Origin: Flavobacterium subsaxonicum WB 4.1-42 = DSM 21790
GTDB taxonomy: Bacteria > Bacteroidota > Bacteroidia > Flavobacteriales > Flavobacteriaceae
Length of the DNA stretch: 64,000 bases
Direction of reading: 5' to 3'
NCBI RefSeq assembly: GCF_000422725.1
Contig: NZ_KE383909.1
Location: 413,230-477,229, forward strand
A program made the translations under genes and the position numbers. This document shows, one piece after another, positions 51,059-60,506 of the stretch. Each line of letters begins with the position of its first letter. Position 1 is the stretch's first letter. The notes under the pieces were generated by a model. That model was not told the origin of the DNA. It searched no databases and saw only the letters and a list, made by a program, of their open reading frames with translations.

Positions 51059-52333
51059 ATGGCAACAACTTCAAAAACCCGCAGGACGGGCATGTACGAA
51101 AACGTAAAGAACCAGTTTGAAAGAGCCGCAGAGGTTATGGGACTTGACGAAAGCGTAAAGAAAATTTTATCGATAACCAATAACGAAATAGTAGTACATT
51201 TTCCAGTTAAGATGGATAGTGGCGACGTAGAGGTATTTACCGGCTACCGTGTACAGCACAACAACGCCTTAGGCCCTTACAAAGGCGGACTGCGTTACCA
51301 CGAAACAGTAGACCTGGATGCCGCAAGGGCTCTGGCTACCTGGATGACCTGGAAAACATCGCTTGCCGGGCTGCCTTATGGTGGTGGTAAAGGTGGTATA
51401 CAGTTAGATCCTAAAAAATACTCGCAGGGCGAACTTGAAAGGATTACCCGCAGGTTTACCTACGCTCTTGGCGATAATATTGGCCCTGAACACGATATAC
51501 CGGCTCCGGATGTTAATACCAACGCCCAGATGATGGCCTGGATTGCAGACACATATATGTCTACAAAATCGCCGGCAGAACGCTCTAAAAACCAGCACGT
51601 TGTTACCGGTAAACCGGTAGGATCTGGCGGGTTAGAAGGCCGCGACAGGGCTACAGGCTTTGGTGTTGTGGTTACTTTAGAATATTGGGCCAAACAAAAA
51701 GGCATTAGCCTTGAAGGTAAAAAGTACATTGTGCAGGGCTTTGGTAACGTAGGTTACTGGAGTGCGCATTTTATGAATAAAAACGGCGCTATTTTAGTGG
51801 GTGTGCAAGATGCTACAGGTACTATTTACAATCCTGATGGTATGGACCCTGAAGATTTATTGCGTTACCAGACCGAGAATGCTACCATTCATGGGTATAC
51901 AAACCATGATTTTGACTCGACTAAGTTTTTTGCAATTGATTGCGATATTATAATACCTGCAGCTCTTGGTAACCAGATTACCGAAGACAATGCGGCTGAT
52001 ATTAAAGCTATTGTTGTTGCCGAAGGTGCTAACGGCCCTACAGATACCGAAGGCGAAGCTATTTTGCTTGCTAATGGTGTAGAGATAATTCCGGATATTT
52101 TATGTAATTCGGGTGGTGTTATTGGCAGCTACTATGAGTGGTTACAAAACCGTAACGGCGAAATTTGGTACATGGACGATGTGATTATGAAACTTAGAAA
52201 AAAGCTTGAAGAGGCTTTTGGTAAAGTGCTTGCTACATCTGAACAATATAAAACCGACTGGAGAACAGCGGCCTACATTGTTGCCCTTACCAGGATTGAA
52301 ATGGCGTACAAGCAAAGAGGAATTTTCCCTTAA
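51059..52333 (+). CDS. gdhA: NAD(P)-dependent glutamate dehydrogenase
   Basis: A 424-residue Glu/Leu/Phe/Val dehydrogenase that interconverts glutamate and 2-oxoglutarate plus ammonia. Motifs: PYKGGLRYHETVDLDAARAL, the catalytic Lys region GLPYGGGKGGIQLDP, APDVNTNAQMMAWI, the cofactor motif VQGFGNVGYWSAHFM and the CNSGGVIGSYYEW end. The length and GGGKGG arrangement point to the hexameric type. It is a housekeeping gene and lies alone on the plus strand. The start at 51059 follows the promoter at 50998 and leaves a 50-nt leader. Confidence 0.93.
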   Translation: MATTSKTRRTGMYENVKNQFERAAEVMGLDESVKKILSITNNEIVVHFPVKMDSGDVEVFTGYRVQHNNALGPYKGGLRYHETVDLDAARALATWMTWKTSLAGLPYGGGKGGIQLDPKKYSQGELERITRRFTYALGDNIGPEHDIPAPDVNTNAQMMAWIADTYMSTKSPAERSKNQHVVTGKPVGSGGLEGRDRATGFGVVVTLEYWAKQKGISLEGKKYIVQGFGNVGYWSAHFMNKNGAILVGVQDATGTIYNPDGMDPEDLLRYQTENATIHGYTNHDFDSTKFFAIDCDIIIPAALGNQITEDNAADIKAIVVAEGANGPTDTEGEAILLANGVEIIPDILCNSGGVIGSYYEWLQNRNGEIWYMDDVIMKLRKKLEEAFGKVLATSEQYKTDWRTAAYIVALTRIEMAYKQRGIFP

Positions 52334-52458
52334 TAAATGGGATTTTTATAGGAGAGAGGCACCATTTATGGTGCCTTTTCTATTTTTGGGAGGTTCTAAG
52401 AGACTTAGGTGCTGCTATGCTGTAAATTAATTTTATATATTTGGTTTTTATCGCGCAA

Positions 52459-52899
52459 ATGAACATCAAAGATTTTATTACAGAGTTACAATATTTAGAA
52501 GGGTGTTCTATAAAGAATTGTTATAGAAAATTTACCGGCGACTCTGATCACATTCCAATTGATATCAGGAATGAAGAAGCAGATGGAGATATCTTTCTTA
52601 GTTTCTCTAACAAAATTGCATATCGGTTTAAAGCAAATACAGAGCATTCTAGTATTGAAATAGATAGGATTGATTTAAATGAAATTCCTTTAGATTCACA
52701 ATGTATTTCTAAAGATGATAGTAAATTTTGGAATAGTATAATTGGAAAGAAGATATCGAACACTATTATAATTTGCAACAAATTAGAACACGCATATGGT
52801 GTAAGATTTATTACTTTGGATAAATTTCAATTTGATTTCTTATACCTTTTTAAAAGTGAATATGATTTTGATAGTCTGTTAATTAGAAAATCGGAGTAA
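52459..52899 (+). CDS. hypothetical protein (146 aa)
   Basis: A 146-residue protein I do not recognise. The ATG at 52459 (MNIKDFITELQYLEG) is preferred to a TTG six codons earlier. It is acidic, with many Ile, Asp, Ser and Lys, has no signal peptide or membrane segment, and is more A+T-rich than the gdh gene beside it. The alternating strand pattern (DIFLSFSNKIAYRF, NTIIICNKLEHAYGVRF) suggests a small alpha/beta or beta-rich fold. Stand-alone genes of this kind can be immunity or accessory proteins; there is no direct support for that here. Confidence 0.6.
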   Translation: MNIKDFITELQYLEGCSIKNCYRKFTGDSDHIPIDIRNEEADGDIFLSFSNKIAYRFKANTEHSSIEIDRIDLNEIPLDSQCISKDDSKFWNSIIGKKISNTIIICNKLEHAYGVRFITLDKFQFDFLYLFKSEYDFDSLLIRKSE

Positions 52900-53023
52900 T
52901 AGTAGATGCTACACTGCATAGGTAAGCATGGTATAATTCTAAGCTCCTAAGTAACTAAATACCTCATAACCTTATTATCTCAGTAACTTTTACTAACTTG
53001 GTAATCTCCTAAATACCATCGCT

Positions 53024-53425
53024 ATGAAAAAGTTACTTACCATTGCCGCTTTAGCTTTTGGATGCCTGTGCCATGCGCAACAGGTGCCGCAAATTTTGCA
53101 GGCTGCTGTTAACGAAAGCAGGGTAGACGATGGCCTTCTTAAACCCACTTTAAGCCCTAAGCTAACCTACTATTCTAAAAATTATACCGAGGTTTTTGGA
53201 AGGTTAATTTATAGTATCGATGCGCAAAACTCCGGCGGGCGTACTGTTTATGTGGGTGCCAATGATAAATTTTACTACAACAACATCAATTTTATTAGTG
53301 ATATGCCTATTGCTGGGCAGTTTCCTACCTACAGTTTTAACGATGCCAATTTTGTTGGTGCGGTGCTTTCGGTACTTGGAGGTAAGGACATGACAAAAGC
53401 ATTGACATGGAGTTTTAAGAAGTAG
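53024..53425 (+). CDS. secreted hypothetical protein (133 aa)
   Basis: A 133-residue protein with a clear Sec signal peptide (MKKLLTIAALAFGCLCHAQ) and a mature part of about 115 residues rich in Asn, Tyr and Phe (YVGANDKFYYNNINFISDM). No domain is recognised. It is preceded by a 124-nt spacer with a promoter-like A+T stretch. It probably resides in the periplasm or outer membrane. It is followed by an intergenic repeat region. Confidence 0.65.
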   Translation: MKKLLTIAALAFGCLCHAQQVPQILQAAVNESRVDDGLLKPTLSPKLTYYSKNYTEVFGRLIYSIDAQNSGGRTVYVGANDKFYYNNINFISDMPIAGQFPTYSFNDANFVGAVLSVLGGKDMTKALTWSFKK

Positions 53426-53774
53426 TTCTCTGTTGAGATTCCTCAATTTCGCTGCGCCTGCCTGCCGGCAGGCTACGTTCGGAATGACATGCTCCTGATA
53501 ATATACCATACCCGTGTACGTCTTTGCGAGAAGCCACGACGAAGTAATCTTTGCGATTTAGTTGTAAAGATTGCCGCGCTTCGTTGCACTTCGCTTGCAA
53601 TAATGGTGCAGGAACAGTCATAGTGAATTATAGCCCTTAAAAATCCGTGACAATCCGTGTTTGCGTTGCATCCGCGTCATCCGTGTTCCAGTCATTCGGG
53701 ATGGAAAAATGCTTCATAAAAAAACCGCGTGAAATTTCTCTCACGCGGCACATTGTATAAATAGAACAAGTAAA
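53426..53774. repeat. intergenic repeat mosaic with 14-bp palindrome
   Basis: A 349-nt gene-free stretch. It contains the perfect palindrome GCCTGCCGGCAGGC (53460-53473) and a segment around 53520-53605 with AATCTTT/AAAGATT arms and CGAAGTAATC- and CTTCGCTTGCAAT-type phrases that resemble the dispersed intergenic repeats of flavobacterial genomes. ATCCGTG-type phrases near 53646-53690 occur twice. It is more G+C-rich than the neighbouring spacers. The dispersed nature is recalled, not tested. Confidence 0.5.
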
Positions 53775-56279
53775 TTATCCTCCCATATATTCGCCTTCGC
53801 CACCTTCCTGGTTGCGCTGCTGTTCTTTTTGCCTGTCGTTTTTATTCATGTTAAAACGGTAGGTAAACGATAAGGTAACCTGCCTAACCCTCCATTGCAT
53901 TTCGCTGTACGAACGCACCTGGTTAGGTATGTAGGTTTCTACCTTCATCTTTCTTGAGTTAAAAATATCCTGAACGTTAAGCGCTATAGTAGCTTTATCT
54001 TTAAATATGTCTTTGCTTAAGGCAGTATTTAAACCGGCTTGCGCCCTGCGCTTGCCCTGCGCATTATTTTGTGGTGCCTCGTACTGGCCGTTAAGTTGCC
54101 AGTCTATTTTATAAGGCAGGGTAATTTTAGAGTTTACACGGGTTGTCCAGCTGTAAGCTGTATTATTAAAATCCTGGAAATCGTTGGTAACAACACCGGT
54201 ATCTATATCGGTATAAGTAAAGGTATAATCGCCCTGTGTCTCGTTGCGGTAAAAGTTAAAGTTGCTGTTTATCCTCCACCATTTAAACGGATTGTAGTTT
54301 ACATTAAACTCAAAACCAAAACGGTACTCTTTAGCAAGGTTAATTGGGGTAGTAAGCGTTACCGGTACACCGTTAAAAGTGTCGCCGTTTTGCTGCCTTA
54401 CAAACTGGAAAGTATCATCGGTAATATTAACGTAGGCCGATGTGTTAAGCGTTACCTTATCCCATTTTTTAAGGTAACCTAAGTCGATAGCGTGGGTTTT
54501 AGACGGGTTAATGTCCGGGTTACCCCTAAAAAGGTTAATACCACTTTGCAGGCCTGAGAACGGGTTTAAGAACCTGCCACGCGGACGGTTTATCCTACGG
54601 CTGTAGCTAAGGCTAAGGTTACTGCTTTGCGAAAACTCATAACCAAAAAAGGCACTTGGAAAAAAGTTGTTGTACCTTTTATTGTTGTAATCCTGGGTAG
54701 TAAGCAGGTTGACATCTATATTAGAGTCTTCCCAGCGTAAACCTCCCATGTAAGAGAATTTACCAATTTTAGACCCAAACTGAGTGTACAATGCGTTTAC
54801 ATTTTCTTTATACTCTAAGTAGTTGGAGTATTGTGTATTGTTTACAAAAGATCCATCGATAAGGTCTTCTGCGCGCGAATCTGTTTCCAGCTTGGCAAAA
54901 CTACCACGGTAACCGGCTTCAAAACGGCTTTTTTCGCCAATAGGCAAAACATAGTCGGCTTGCAATAGCGAACGGGTTTCATCCTGATCGTTCGATGTAC
55001 GCTGGTAGGTATTGTTGGCAAAATCGGTAGTATTTAATATCTCATCGCTAATATTTGCGTTCTCATCATCTAAATTTTTAGATACCGATGCATCTATCTT
55101 TAGCTCGTGGCCATCTTCGTTAAACTTTTTGGTAAGGCTGGTAGAATAGTTAAGGTTGCTCTCTTTAGAATCTTCGGCACTGTACCTAAAACGGGTGTTT
55201 ACAAAATTCCTGTCGGCATCATAGTTATCATAAAAAGTTTTAGATGGGTTATCTCCCACATTTCTCCTTATGCTAAGCGAGTTGGTCCACGTAAGCGTTT
55301 TATCTAAAAACCATTCAAGGCCAAGGCTGGCGTTAAACCCTTTACGAAGCCTGTCGTTAGTACGGCGTTCGTTAGTATAGCTTGTAGTCTCGTTAGTTTC
55401 TTTATCAAGGTATTCGCTGTTAGTAAACGAGTTACCCGGATTGTTACGGTAGCTGTAGCCAATGTTGCTAAAAATATTAAAATTTTCGCTGCGGTAGTTA
55501 AGGTTGGTACTAATACCGTGGTTTTCAGGATCGCCCGTATTGGCAATAACCGACCCGTTAAAGCCACCGGCTTTACCTTTTTTAAGGATGATGTTTACAA
55601 TACCGCCACCACCTTCGGCATCATAGCGTGCAGATGGGTTGGTTATAACCTCTACCTTATCTACCGAGTCGGCCGGTAAAAGCCTAAGCACCTCGGCAAC
55701 GTTGCTGCCGGCAAGGTTAGACGGGCGGCCATCTATTAAGATGGTAACGCTCTGGTTGCCCCTAAGCGCCACGTTACCTTCGGCATCTACCGATAGCGAC
55801 GGAACGTTATCCAGTACATCGCTAACCGTACCACCTTTAACCATCATATCATTACCCACGGTATAAACACGCTTATCCAGCTTAATCTCAACGGTAGAGC
55901 GCTCTGCAGTAATTTCTACAGCATCAAGCACGGTAGCGTCTCCCGCCATGGCAAAGGTGCCCAGGTTGGTATCGCCTGTTATTACTTTTGCAGGAATAAG
56001 ATTTGATTTAAACGATATAAAGTCGTATTTAATATTGTACGTGCCCGGTGCAACCTGAAGTACGTATTCGCCTTTGGCATCGGTAAGGCCTCCGGTAACG
56101 GTTACGTTATCCATTGTTTGTACGGTAACGGTTGCAAATTCAAGGGGCTGCTTACTTTCCTGCTCTATAAGCTTACCGGTAATTTTAACGGCATTGGCAG
56201 GAGCGGGCGGGTTCTGGGCAAAAGCCATAAACGCCGAAAGCAGGAACGTTAATAAAATAGATGTTTGGAAATGTTTCAT
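53775..56279 (-). CDS. TonB-dependent receptor with outer-membrane beta-barrel
   Basis: An 834-residue outer-membrane protein. A signal peptide (LLTFLLSAFMAFAQ) is followed by a carboxypeptidase-like regulatory domain (NAVKITGKLIEQESKQPLEF, about 28-115), a plug (about 125-235) with VSDVLDNVPSLSVDAEGNVALRG and the NPSARYDAEGGGGIVNIILKK segment, and a large barrel to the end. The C-terminus is charged and Gln/Gly-rich (NKNDRQKEQQRNQEGG), which is unusual for a barrel that normally ends in an aromatic residue. It is not paired with a SusD gene. The substrate is unknown; this receptor class is often involved in siderophore, peptide or metal uptake. Confidence 0.88.
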   Translation of the reverse strand: MKHFQTSILLTFLLSAFMAFAQNPPAPANAVKITGKLIEQESKQPLEFATVTVQTMDNVTVTGGLTDAKGEYVLQVAPGTYNIKYDFISFKSNLIPAKVITGDTNLGTFAMAGDATVLDAVEITAERSTVEIKLDKRVYTVGNDMMVKGGTVSDVLDNVPSLSVDAEGNVALRGNQSVTILIDGRPSNLAGSNVAEVLRLLPADSVDKVEVITNPSARYDAEGGGGIVNIILKKGKAGGFNGSVIANTGDPENHGISTNLNYRSENFNIFSNIGYSYRNNPGNSFTNSEYLDKETNETTSYTNERRTNDRLRKGFNASLGLEWFLDKTLTWTNSLSIRRNVGDNPSKTFYDNYDADRNFVNTRFRYSAEDSKESNLNYSTSLTKKFNEDGHELKIDASVSKNLDDENANISDEILNTTDFANNTYQRTSNDQDETRSLLQADYVLPIGEKSRFEAGYRGSFAKLETDSRAEDLIDGSFVNNTQYSNYLEYKENVNALYTQFGSKIGKFSYMGGLRWEDSNIDVNLLTTQDYNNKRYNNFFPSAFFGYEFSQSSNLSLSYSRRINRPRGRFLNPFSGLQSGINLFRGNPDINPSKTHAIDLGYLKKWDKVTLNTSAYVNITDDTFQFVRQQNGDTFNGVPVTLTTPINLAKEYRFGFEFNVNYNPFKWWRINSNFNFYRNETQGDYTFTYTDIDTGVVTNDFQDFNNTAYSWTTRVNSKITLPYKIDWQLNGQYEAPQNNAQGKRRAQAGLNTALSKDIFKDKATIALNVQDIFNSRKMKVETYIPNQVRSYSEMQWRVRQVTLSFTYRFNMNKNDRQKEQQRNQEGGEGEYMGG

Positions 56280-56373
56280 TTAAAAATGTATAGTAGGTTT
56301 TGTGAATTGACGGGTTAGACGCAATAAACACGCCATGGTTTAATGGCGAAATCTTAAAGCTTTGTTAAAATTT

Positions 56374-56715
56374 TTATAGGATTTCTTTTATCTTTTCGGC
56401 AGGGCGGGCTATAACGGCTTTGTCTCCGTTAATAACAATAGGCCTTTCTATAAGGTTGGGGTGGGCAAGCAGGGCGTCAATAACTTGGTCGTCAGTTAAT
56501 TGTTTGCCTTTATAGTCTTTTATCCAGATGGTTTCTTTCTGGCGTACCAAATCAATTGGGGCAATGCCCAGTTTTGCTATAATAGATGTAAGCTCTTGTT
56601 TGGTAAGCGGCTCGTTAAGGTATTTAACGGTAGTAAAAGGTTGCCCTTGCAGTTCCAGCAGTTGTAAACCCTCTCGCGATTTACTGCAGCGTGGGTTGTG
56701 GTAAATGGTAATCAT
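56374..56715 (-). CDS. arsC: ArsC-family reductase (arsenate reductase, glutaredoxin type)
   Basis: A 113-residue ArsC/Spx-family protein with a thioredoxin-like fold. The N-terminus ITIYHNPRCSKSREGL contains the catalytic Cys. The ERPIVINGDKAVIARPAEKI end carries the arginine of RPIV used in arsenate binding by E. coli ArsC. The ATG at 56715 matches the family N-terminus; an upstream start would add an unrelated hydrophobic extension. No arsR or arsenite pump is nearby, so a general thiol-reductase role is possible. Confidence 0.88.
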   Translation of the reverse strand: MITIYHNPRCSKSREGLQLLELQGQPFTTVKYLNEPLTKQELTSIIAKLGIAPIDLVRQKETIWIKDYKGKQLTDDQVIDALLAHPNLIERPIVINGDKAVIARPAEKIKEIL

Positions 56716-56728
56716 TAAATTGTTTTTG

Positions 56729-56736
56729 CAAAAGTA
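56729..56736 (-). promoter_or_regulatory. -7 box of the arsC-like gene
   Basis: Minus strand TACTTTTG, a full TAnnTTTG match, 14 nt before the arsC start codon; no clear -33 box. Confidence 0.4.
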
Positions 56737-56794
56737 CGCCATTATAATTATAAAATTAAAGTACTTTAGTGCTAACAAATAGTAAAAATTAAAT

Positions 56795-57727
56795 ATGTAC
56801 ATTGAACAGGCTTACAGCAAAAAATACGACTTTATAAAGTACTTGCCTATACCCATTTTATTCTTTTTATTAATACTGCTAAACTTTGTTGCTATACTGC
56901 TTCTGGATATTGATACCGAGGCTCTTATGAAACAGCAAATTGAGCAAAGCAGCGAGAACGCTGTGTTTTTACAAAGCGTGGCCCCCCTGGCTTTTTTTTT
57001 GGTAATGCTATTGGTGTGGGTAAAATTTGTGAACAAACAATCTATAAAAAGCCTTACTACTGCCCGAAAAAAAGTAGACTGGGGACGTATATTTTTCTCA
57101 TTCGGGTTGTGGTCGTTAATAACCGTAGCCACCACATTACTGGCTTATTTTAGTGAGCCTCAAAATTTTGAATTTAATTTTCAGCCTGTACCTTTTGCCA
57201 TACTTTTTGTAATGGCTATTGTGCTTATACCTATGCAAACCAGTTTTGAAGAATATTTGTTTCGTGGCTATCTTATGCAGGGGCTTGGCATTGCTACACG
57301 CAGCAGGCTTTTTCCGTTAGTGTTTACCTCTTTAATGTTTGGGCTAATGCACATTGCTAACCCCGAAGTTGGAAAAATGGGTTACCTGCTTTTACTGTAT
57401 TATGTAGGTACGGGTTTCTTTTTAGGCATTACAACATTAATGGACGATGGTATGGAACTTTCGCTTGGGTTTCATGCGGCCAATAATCTTATAGGATGCC
57501 TTTTGGTAACCCAGGACTATTCTGCATTGCAAACGCCATCCATATTAAAAGATATATCAGAACCATCTGCGGGATACGATATACTCCTGCCCGTGGTAAT
57601 TATTTACCCAATACTGCTTTTTATCTTCGCTAAAAAATACAAATGGACCAACTGGAAAGAAAAACTAACCGGTAAAATTGTCCTTCCTAAGCAAGATGTT
57701 ACTATAGATGCTATTGGCCATGAATAA
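56795..57727 (+). CDS. CPBP-family intramembrane metalloprotease
   Basis: A 310-residue membrane protein with about eight hydrophobic helices. The CPBP/Abi motif 1 reads FEEYLFRGYLMQGL (the catalytic Glu-Glu and Arg), motif 2 is FGLMHIANPE (metal-binding His) and motif 3 is LGFHAANNLIG (His and Asn). CPBP proteins cleave membrane substrates or prenylated peptides. The function here is unknown. Its stop overlaps the next gene's start by 8 nt, so it is co-transcribed with the MenE-like gene. Confidence 0.87.
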   Translation: MYIEQAYSKKYDFIKYLPIPILFFLLILLNFVAILLLDIDTEALMKQQIEQSSENAVFLQSVAPLAFFLVMLLVWVKFVNKQSIKSLTTARKKVDWGRIFFSFGLWSLITVATTLLAYFSEPQNFEFNFQPVPFAILFVMAIVLIPMQTSFEEYLFRGYLMQGLGIATRSRLFPLVFTSLMFGLMHIANPEVGKMGYLLLLYYVGTGFFLGITTLMDDGMELSLGFHAANNLIGCLLVTQDYSALQTPSILKDISEPSAGYDILLPVVIIYPILLFIFAKKYKWTNWKEKLTGKIVLPKQDVTIDAIGHE

Positions 57728-58775
57728 TACCATTACCCCTAATTTTGTGCACCCTAAATGTAAACTGAACGGTTTCCACTTTACTGCCGAAGATCTTGGC
57801 CGCGTGGCCTACAGTTTTATTAAAGAAGGTGCGCCGTACGAAAAAGCCATTGGCGATTTTATATTGGACTGGTTTGATGCCAACCATTTTATCGAGATGC
57901 GAACATCGGGCACTACCGGTACCCCAAAAGTTATTCGCGTTGCCAAACAGGCGATGGTTAACAGCGCCCTTGCTACCGGCGAATTTTTTGAGGCCGGACC
58001 TTCCACCAAAGCCCTGCATTGCCTGCCGAGCCAGTTTGTGGCGGGTAAGATGATGTTGGTGCGTACGTTTATTTTAGGCTGGCATACTGATTTGGTGGAG
58101 CCATCATCTAATCCGCTGGAGCGGAATAATACCGTGTACGACTTTTGTGCTATGGTACCGCTGCAGGCACAGCATTCGCTGGAAAAACTGAACAATATTA
58201 AAAAGCTGATACTGGGCGGAGCAAAGGTTAGCAGTGCCTTGTCTAAACAACTGAAGACCCTGGATACCAAGGTGTACGAAACCTACGGCATGACCGAAAC
58301 CGTGAGCCATATTGCGGCAAAACGTATTGCCGAACCTGCTTTTACGGTGCTGCCCAACGTTGATATTAGTACTGACGACCGCAATTGCTTAGTCATTAAT
58401 CCGTATAAGCTTACTGATGAAACCTTAATCACGAACGATGTGGTTGATATTATAGATGATACCCATTTTGTATGGCTTGGCCGTTATGATAATGTAATAA
58501 ACAGCGGGGGTGTTAAGCTTTTCCCCGAACAGATTGAAGAGAAGCTATCTCACCATATACAACAACGCTTTTTTGTAGCGGGTGTACCTGATGCTACCCT
58601 GGGCGAAAAACTGGTACTGGTTATAGAAGGTAAGCCGTATACGTTGAATGACACCGTATTTTCTAACTTAGGAAAATTTGAAAAACCGAAAGACGTGTTA
58701 TTTACCGATACCTTTTTAGAAACCGGATCGGGTAAAATACAACGCGCAGCAATTTTAAAGGGACTTGGTTTTTAG
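57720..58775 (+). CDS. menE: AMP-binding protein, o-succinylbenzoate-CoA ligase (MenE) type
   Basis: A 351-residue short acyl-adenylating enzyme. It has RTSGTTGTPKVIRVAKQAMVN (phosphate-binding loop), the AMP motif ETYGMTETVSHIA, and a C-terminal WLGRYDNVINSGGVKLFPEQIE hinge with GSGKIQRAAIL carrying the catalytic Lys. Shortened MenE homologues lacking part of the N-terminal domain are common in Bacteroidota, where they serve menaquinone synthesis. The ATG at 57720 gives an 8-nt overlap with the CPBP gene; four residues earlier is possible. Other men genes are not in view, so the symbol is tentative. Confidence 0.8.
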   Translation: MNNTITPNFVHPKCKLNGFHFTAEDLGRVAYSFIKEGAPYEKAIGDFILDWFDANHFIEMRTSGTTGTPKVIRVAKQAMVNSALATGEFFEAGPSTKALHCLPSQFVAGKMMLVRTFILGWHTDLVEPSSNPLERNNTVYDFCAMVPLQAQHSLEKLNNIKKLILGGAKVSSALSKQLKTLDTKVYETYGMTETVSHIAAKRIAEPAFTVLPNVDISTDDRNCLVINPYKLTDETLITNDVVDIIDDTHFVWLGRYDNVINSGGVKLFPEQIEEKLSHHIQQRFFVAGVPDATLGEKLVLVIEGKPYTLNDTVFSNLGKFEKPKDVLFTDTFLETGSGKIQRAAILKGLGF

Positions 58776-58792
58776 TTTTCATTATAGGGATA

Positions 58793-60409
58793 TTACATCG
58801 TCTCCACATTAACGTAAAATTTATTAACCATAACAAAAACATCGCCGTAGCTCTTGGCTTTTACAGGTGTTTTTTGCCAGTTTTTGGTGGCTTTTAGCCT
58901 TATAATTTTATCGTCTACTTTTATTTCTACCGGCATTACAAAATTAGGCTCGTCCGTTTGCCAGCGGTATTCAAGGTTTTTACCCTCTAATTTTATCTGA
59001 AGTTTAGGTATAGCCGCGTGGCGCAGGTACTGGTTAAAAACAGGGGTAAGGTCGGCACCCATTTGTTTGTTGAAGAATGCAATAACCGTCTCTGTATCAA
59101 TAATCTGTTTTTTGTAGGTGTTCGAGTAGTCCAGTATCAGTTTCCACCATTTATCATCGTCGTTTAGCACGTGGCGCAAGGTGTTTAGCATTAGTGCACC
59201 CTTGTAATACATGTCGCCGCTGCCCTCTTTATTAACGCCAAAAATGCCAATGGCAGGCTTGCGGTTTTGTACATTATTGGCCTGCCCGTTAATGTATTGC
59301 ATGGCTTTATCGTAGCCAAAACGGCACTCCACATACACGGTTTCGCTGTAGGTGGTAAACCCCTCATGAATCCACATATCGGCAATATCTTTACTGGTAA
59401 TGCTGTTGCCAAACCACTCGTGGCCGCTTTCGTGCACAATAATATAGTCAAACTCCTGGCCAATGCCCGTGCCGGTCATATCTGTGCCCAGGTAGCCCTT
59501 GCGGTACTTATTGCCGTATGCCACAGCACTTTGGTGTTCCATACCAAGGTATGATGTTTCCACAAGCTTGTAGCCATCATCAAAAAAGGGGTATTGGCCA
59601 AACTTCTTCTCAAAGCAATCCAGCATGGGCTTTACCTCGGCAAACTGTTTCAGGGCTTTTTTCTCGTTGTAACTCAGTACATAATAATCAAGGTCGAGCC
59701 CGTTGTTGGTATCGTGAATATGCACATAATCGGCAATATTAAGGGTAATATCGTAGTTGTTAATGGGGTTTTTAACCTCCCAGTCCCAACGGGTATAGCC
59801 GTTTTTAAGGTCTTCGTTACCGATGAAGCGGCCATTGCTGACATTCATCAGTCCGTTTGGCACTGCAACTTTTATAGAAGCCCCACGATCGGGCTCATCG
59901 GTCTGGTGGTCTTTAACCGGATACCATAGGCTGGCACCCGTGCCCTGTACGGCAACGCCTATCCACGGTTTGCCATTACCATCTTTAGCAAATACAAAGC
60001 CGCCATCCCAAGGGGCATTTTTAGCCACTTTAGGATTGCCGGAGTAGTAAAACCTGACTTTCTCCTCATTCCCCTTTTTTAGCTGTGAGGGGAAGGTGAT
60101 AAAAACCGCATCGTTATCGCGCTTGTAGGGCAGTTTAGCTTTGTTGTATACAATGCTGTCTACCTGCATGTTATCAAACAGGTCAACCTGAATTTTGCCT
60201 GTATTTTCCACCACCTTAAACGTTATGTCGTTATAACCAAAAATAAAGCGTTTGTCAGGGTCTACAGTAATATTAAGGTCGTAACGCTGCACATCATAGT
60301 TGGTACGCTCGGGGCGAAGGCCACCCTGCAGGCTGTCGCGGCGGGTAAAATTTTGTGCCGATGCGCAAAAGCTGACTAACGATAAAGCTATAATTAAGAT
60401 GTTTTTCAT
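58793..60409 (-). CDS. M1-family metallopeptidase (aminopeptidase)
   Basis: A 538-residue zinc peptidase. It has a signal peptide (ILIIALSLVSFCASAQ), an N-terminal beta-sandwich of M1 type (YDVQRYDLNITVDPDKRFI), LGMEHQSAVAYG in the GAMEN-motif position (this reads LGMEHQ rather than GAMEN, a known variant in short bacterial M1 proteins), and the zinc site HESGHEWFGN (about 326-330) with the third ligand Glu in WIHEGFTTYSE. It lacks the large C-terminal helical domain of full aminopeptidase N, so it is the short form. It acts outside the cytoplasm on peptides. Confidence 0.9.
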   Translation of the reverse strand: MKNILIIALSLVSFCASAQNFTRRDSLQGGLRPERTNYDVQRYDLNITVDPDKRFIFGYNDITFKVVENTGKIQVDLFDNMQVDSIVYNKAKLPYKRDNDAVFITFPSQLKKGNEEKVRFYYSGNPKVAKNAPWDGGFVFAKDGNGKPWIGVAVQGTGASLWYPVKDHQTDEPDRGASIKVAVPNGLMNVSNGRFIGNEDLKNGYTRWDWEVKNPINNYDITLNIADYVHIHDTNNGLDLDYYVLSYNEKKALKQFAEVKPMLDCFEKKFGQYPFFDDGYKLVETSYLGMEHQSAVAYGNKYRKGYLGTDMTGTGIGQEFDYIIVHESGHEWFGNSITSKDIADMWIHEGFTTYSETVYVECRFGYDKAMQYINGQANNVQNRKPAIGIFGVNKEGSGDMYYKGALMLNTLRHVLNDDDKWWKLILDYSNTYKKQIIDTETVIAFFNKQMGADLTPVFNQYLRHAAIPKLQIKLEGKNLEYRWQTDEPNFVMPVEIKVDDKIIRLKATKNWQKTPVKAKSYGDVFVMVNKFYVNVETM

Positions 60410-60506
60410 AACGAACAAGAGATTTGTTGTATTGGTATCGAAAGTAATGAATTGTTACGCTATAACGAAATTTTGTGTTGACAGGTATTTTCGATTTGAA
60501 AGTAAA

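Noticed and set aside
50845-51120. 91-codon ORF upstream of gdhA
   Set aside because: It overlaps the gdhA start and promoter in another frame and has biased, Ile/Phe/Lys-rich translation typical of non-coding A+T DNA.
54039-55866. Plus-strand ORFs within the TonB-dependent receptor gene
   Set aside because: Antisense shadows of a well-supported receptor gene; no independent start signals or domains.
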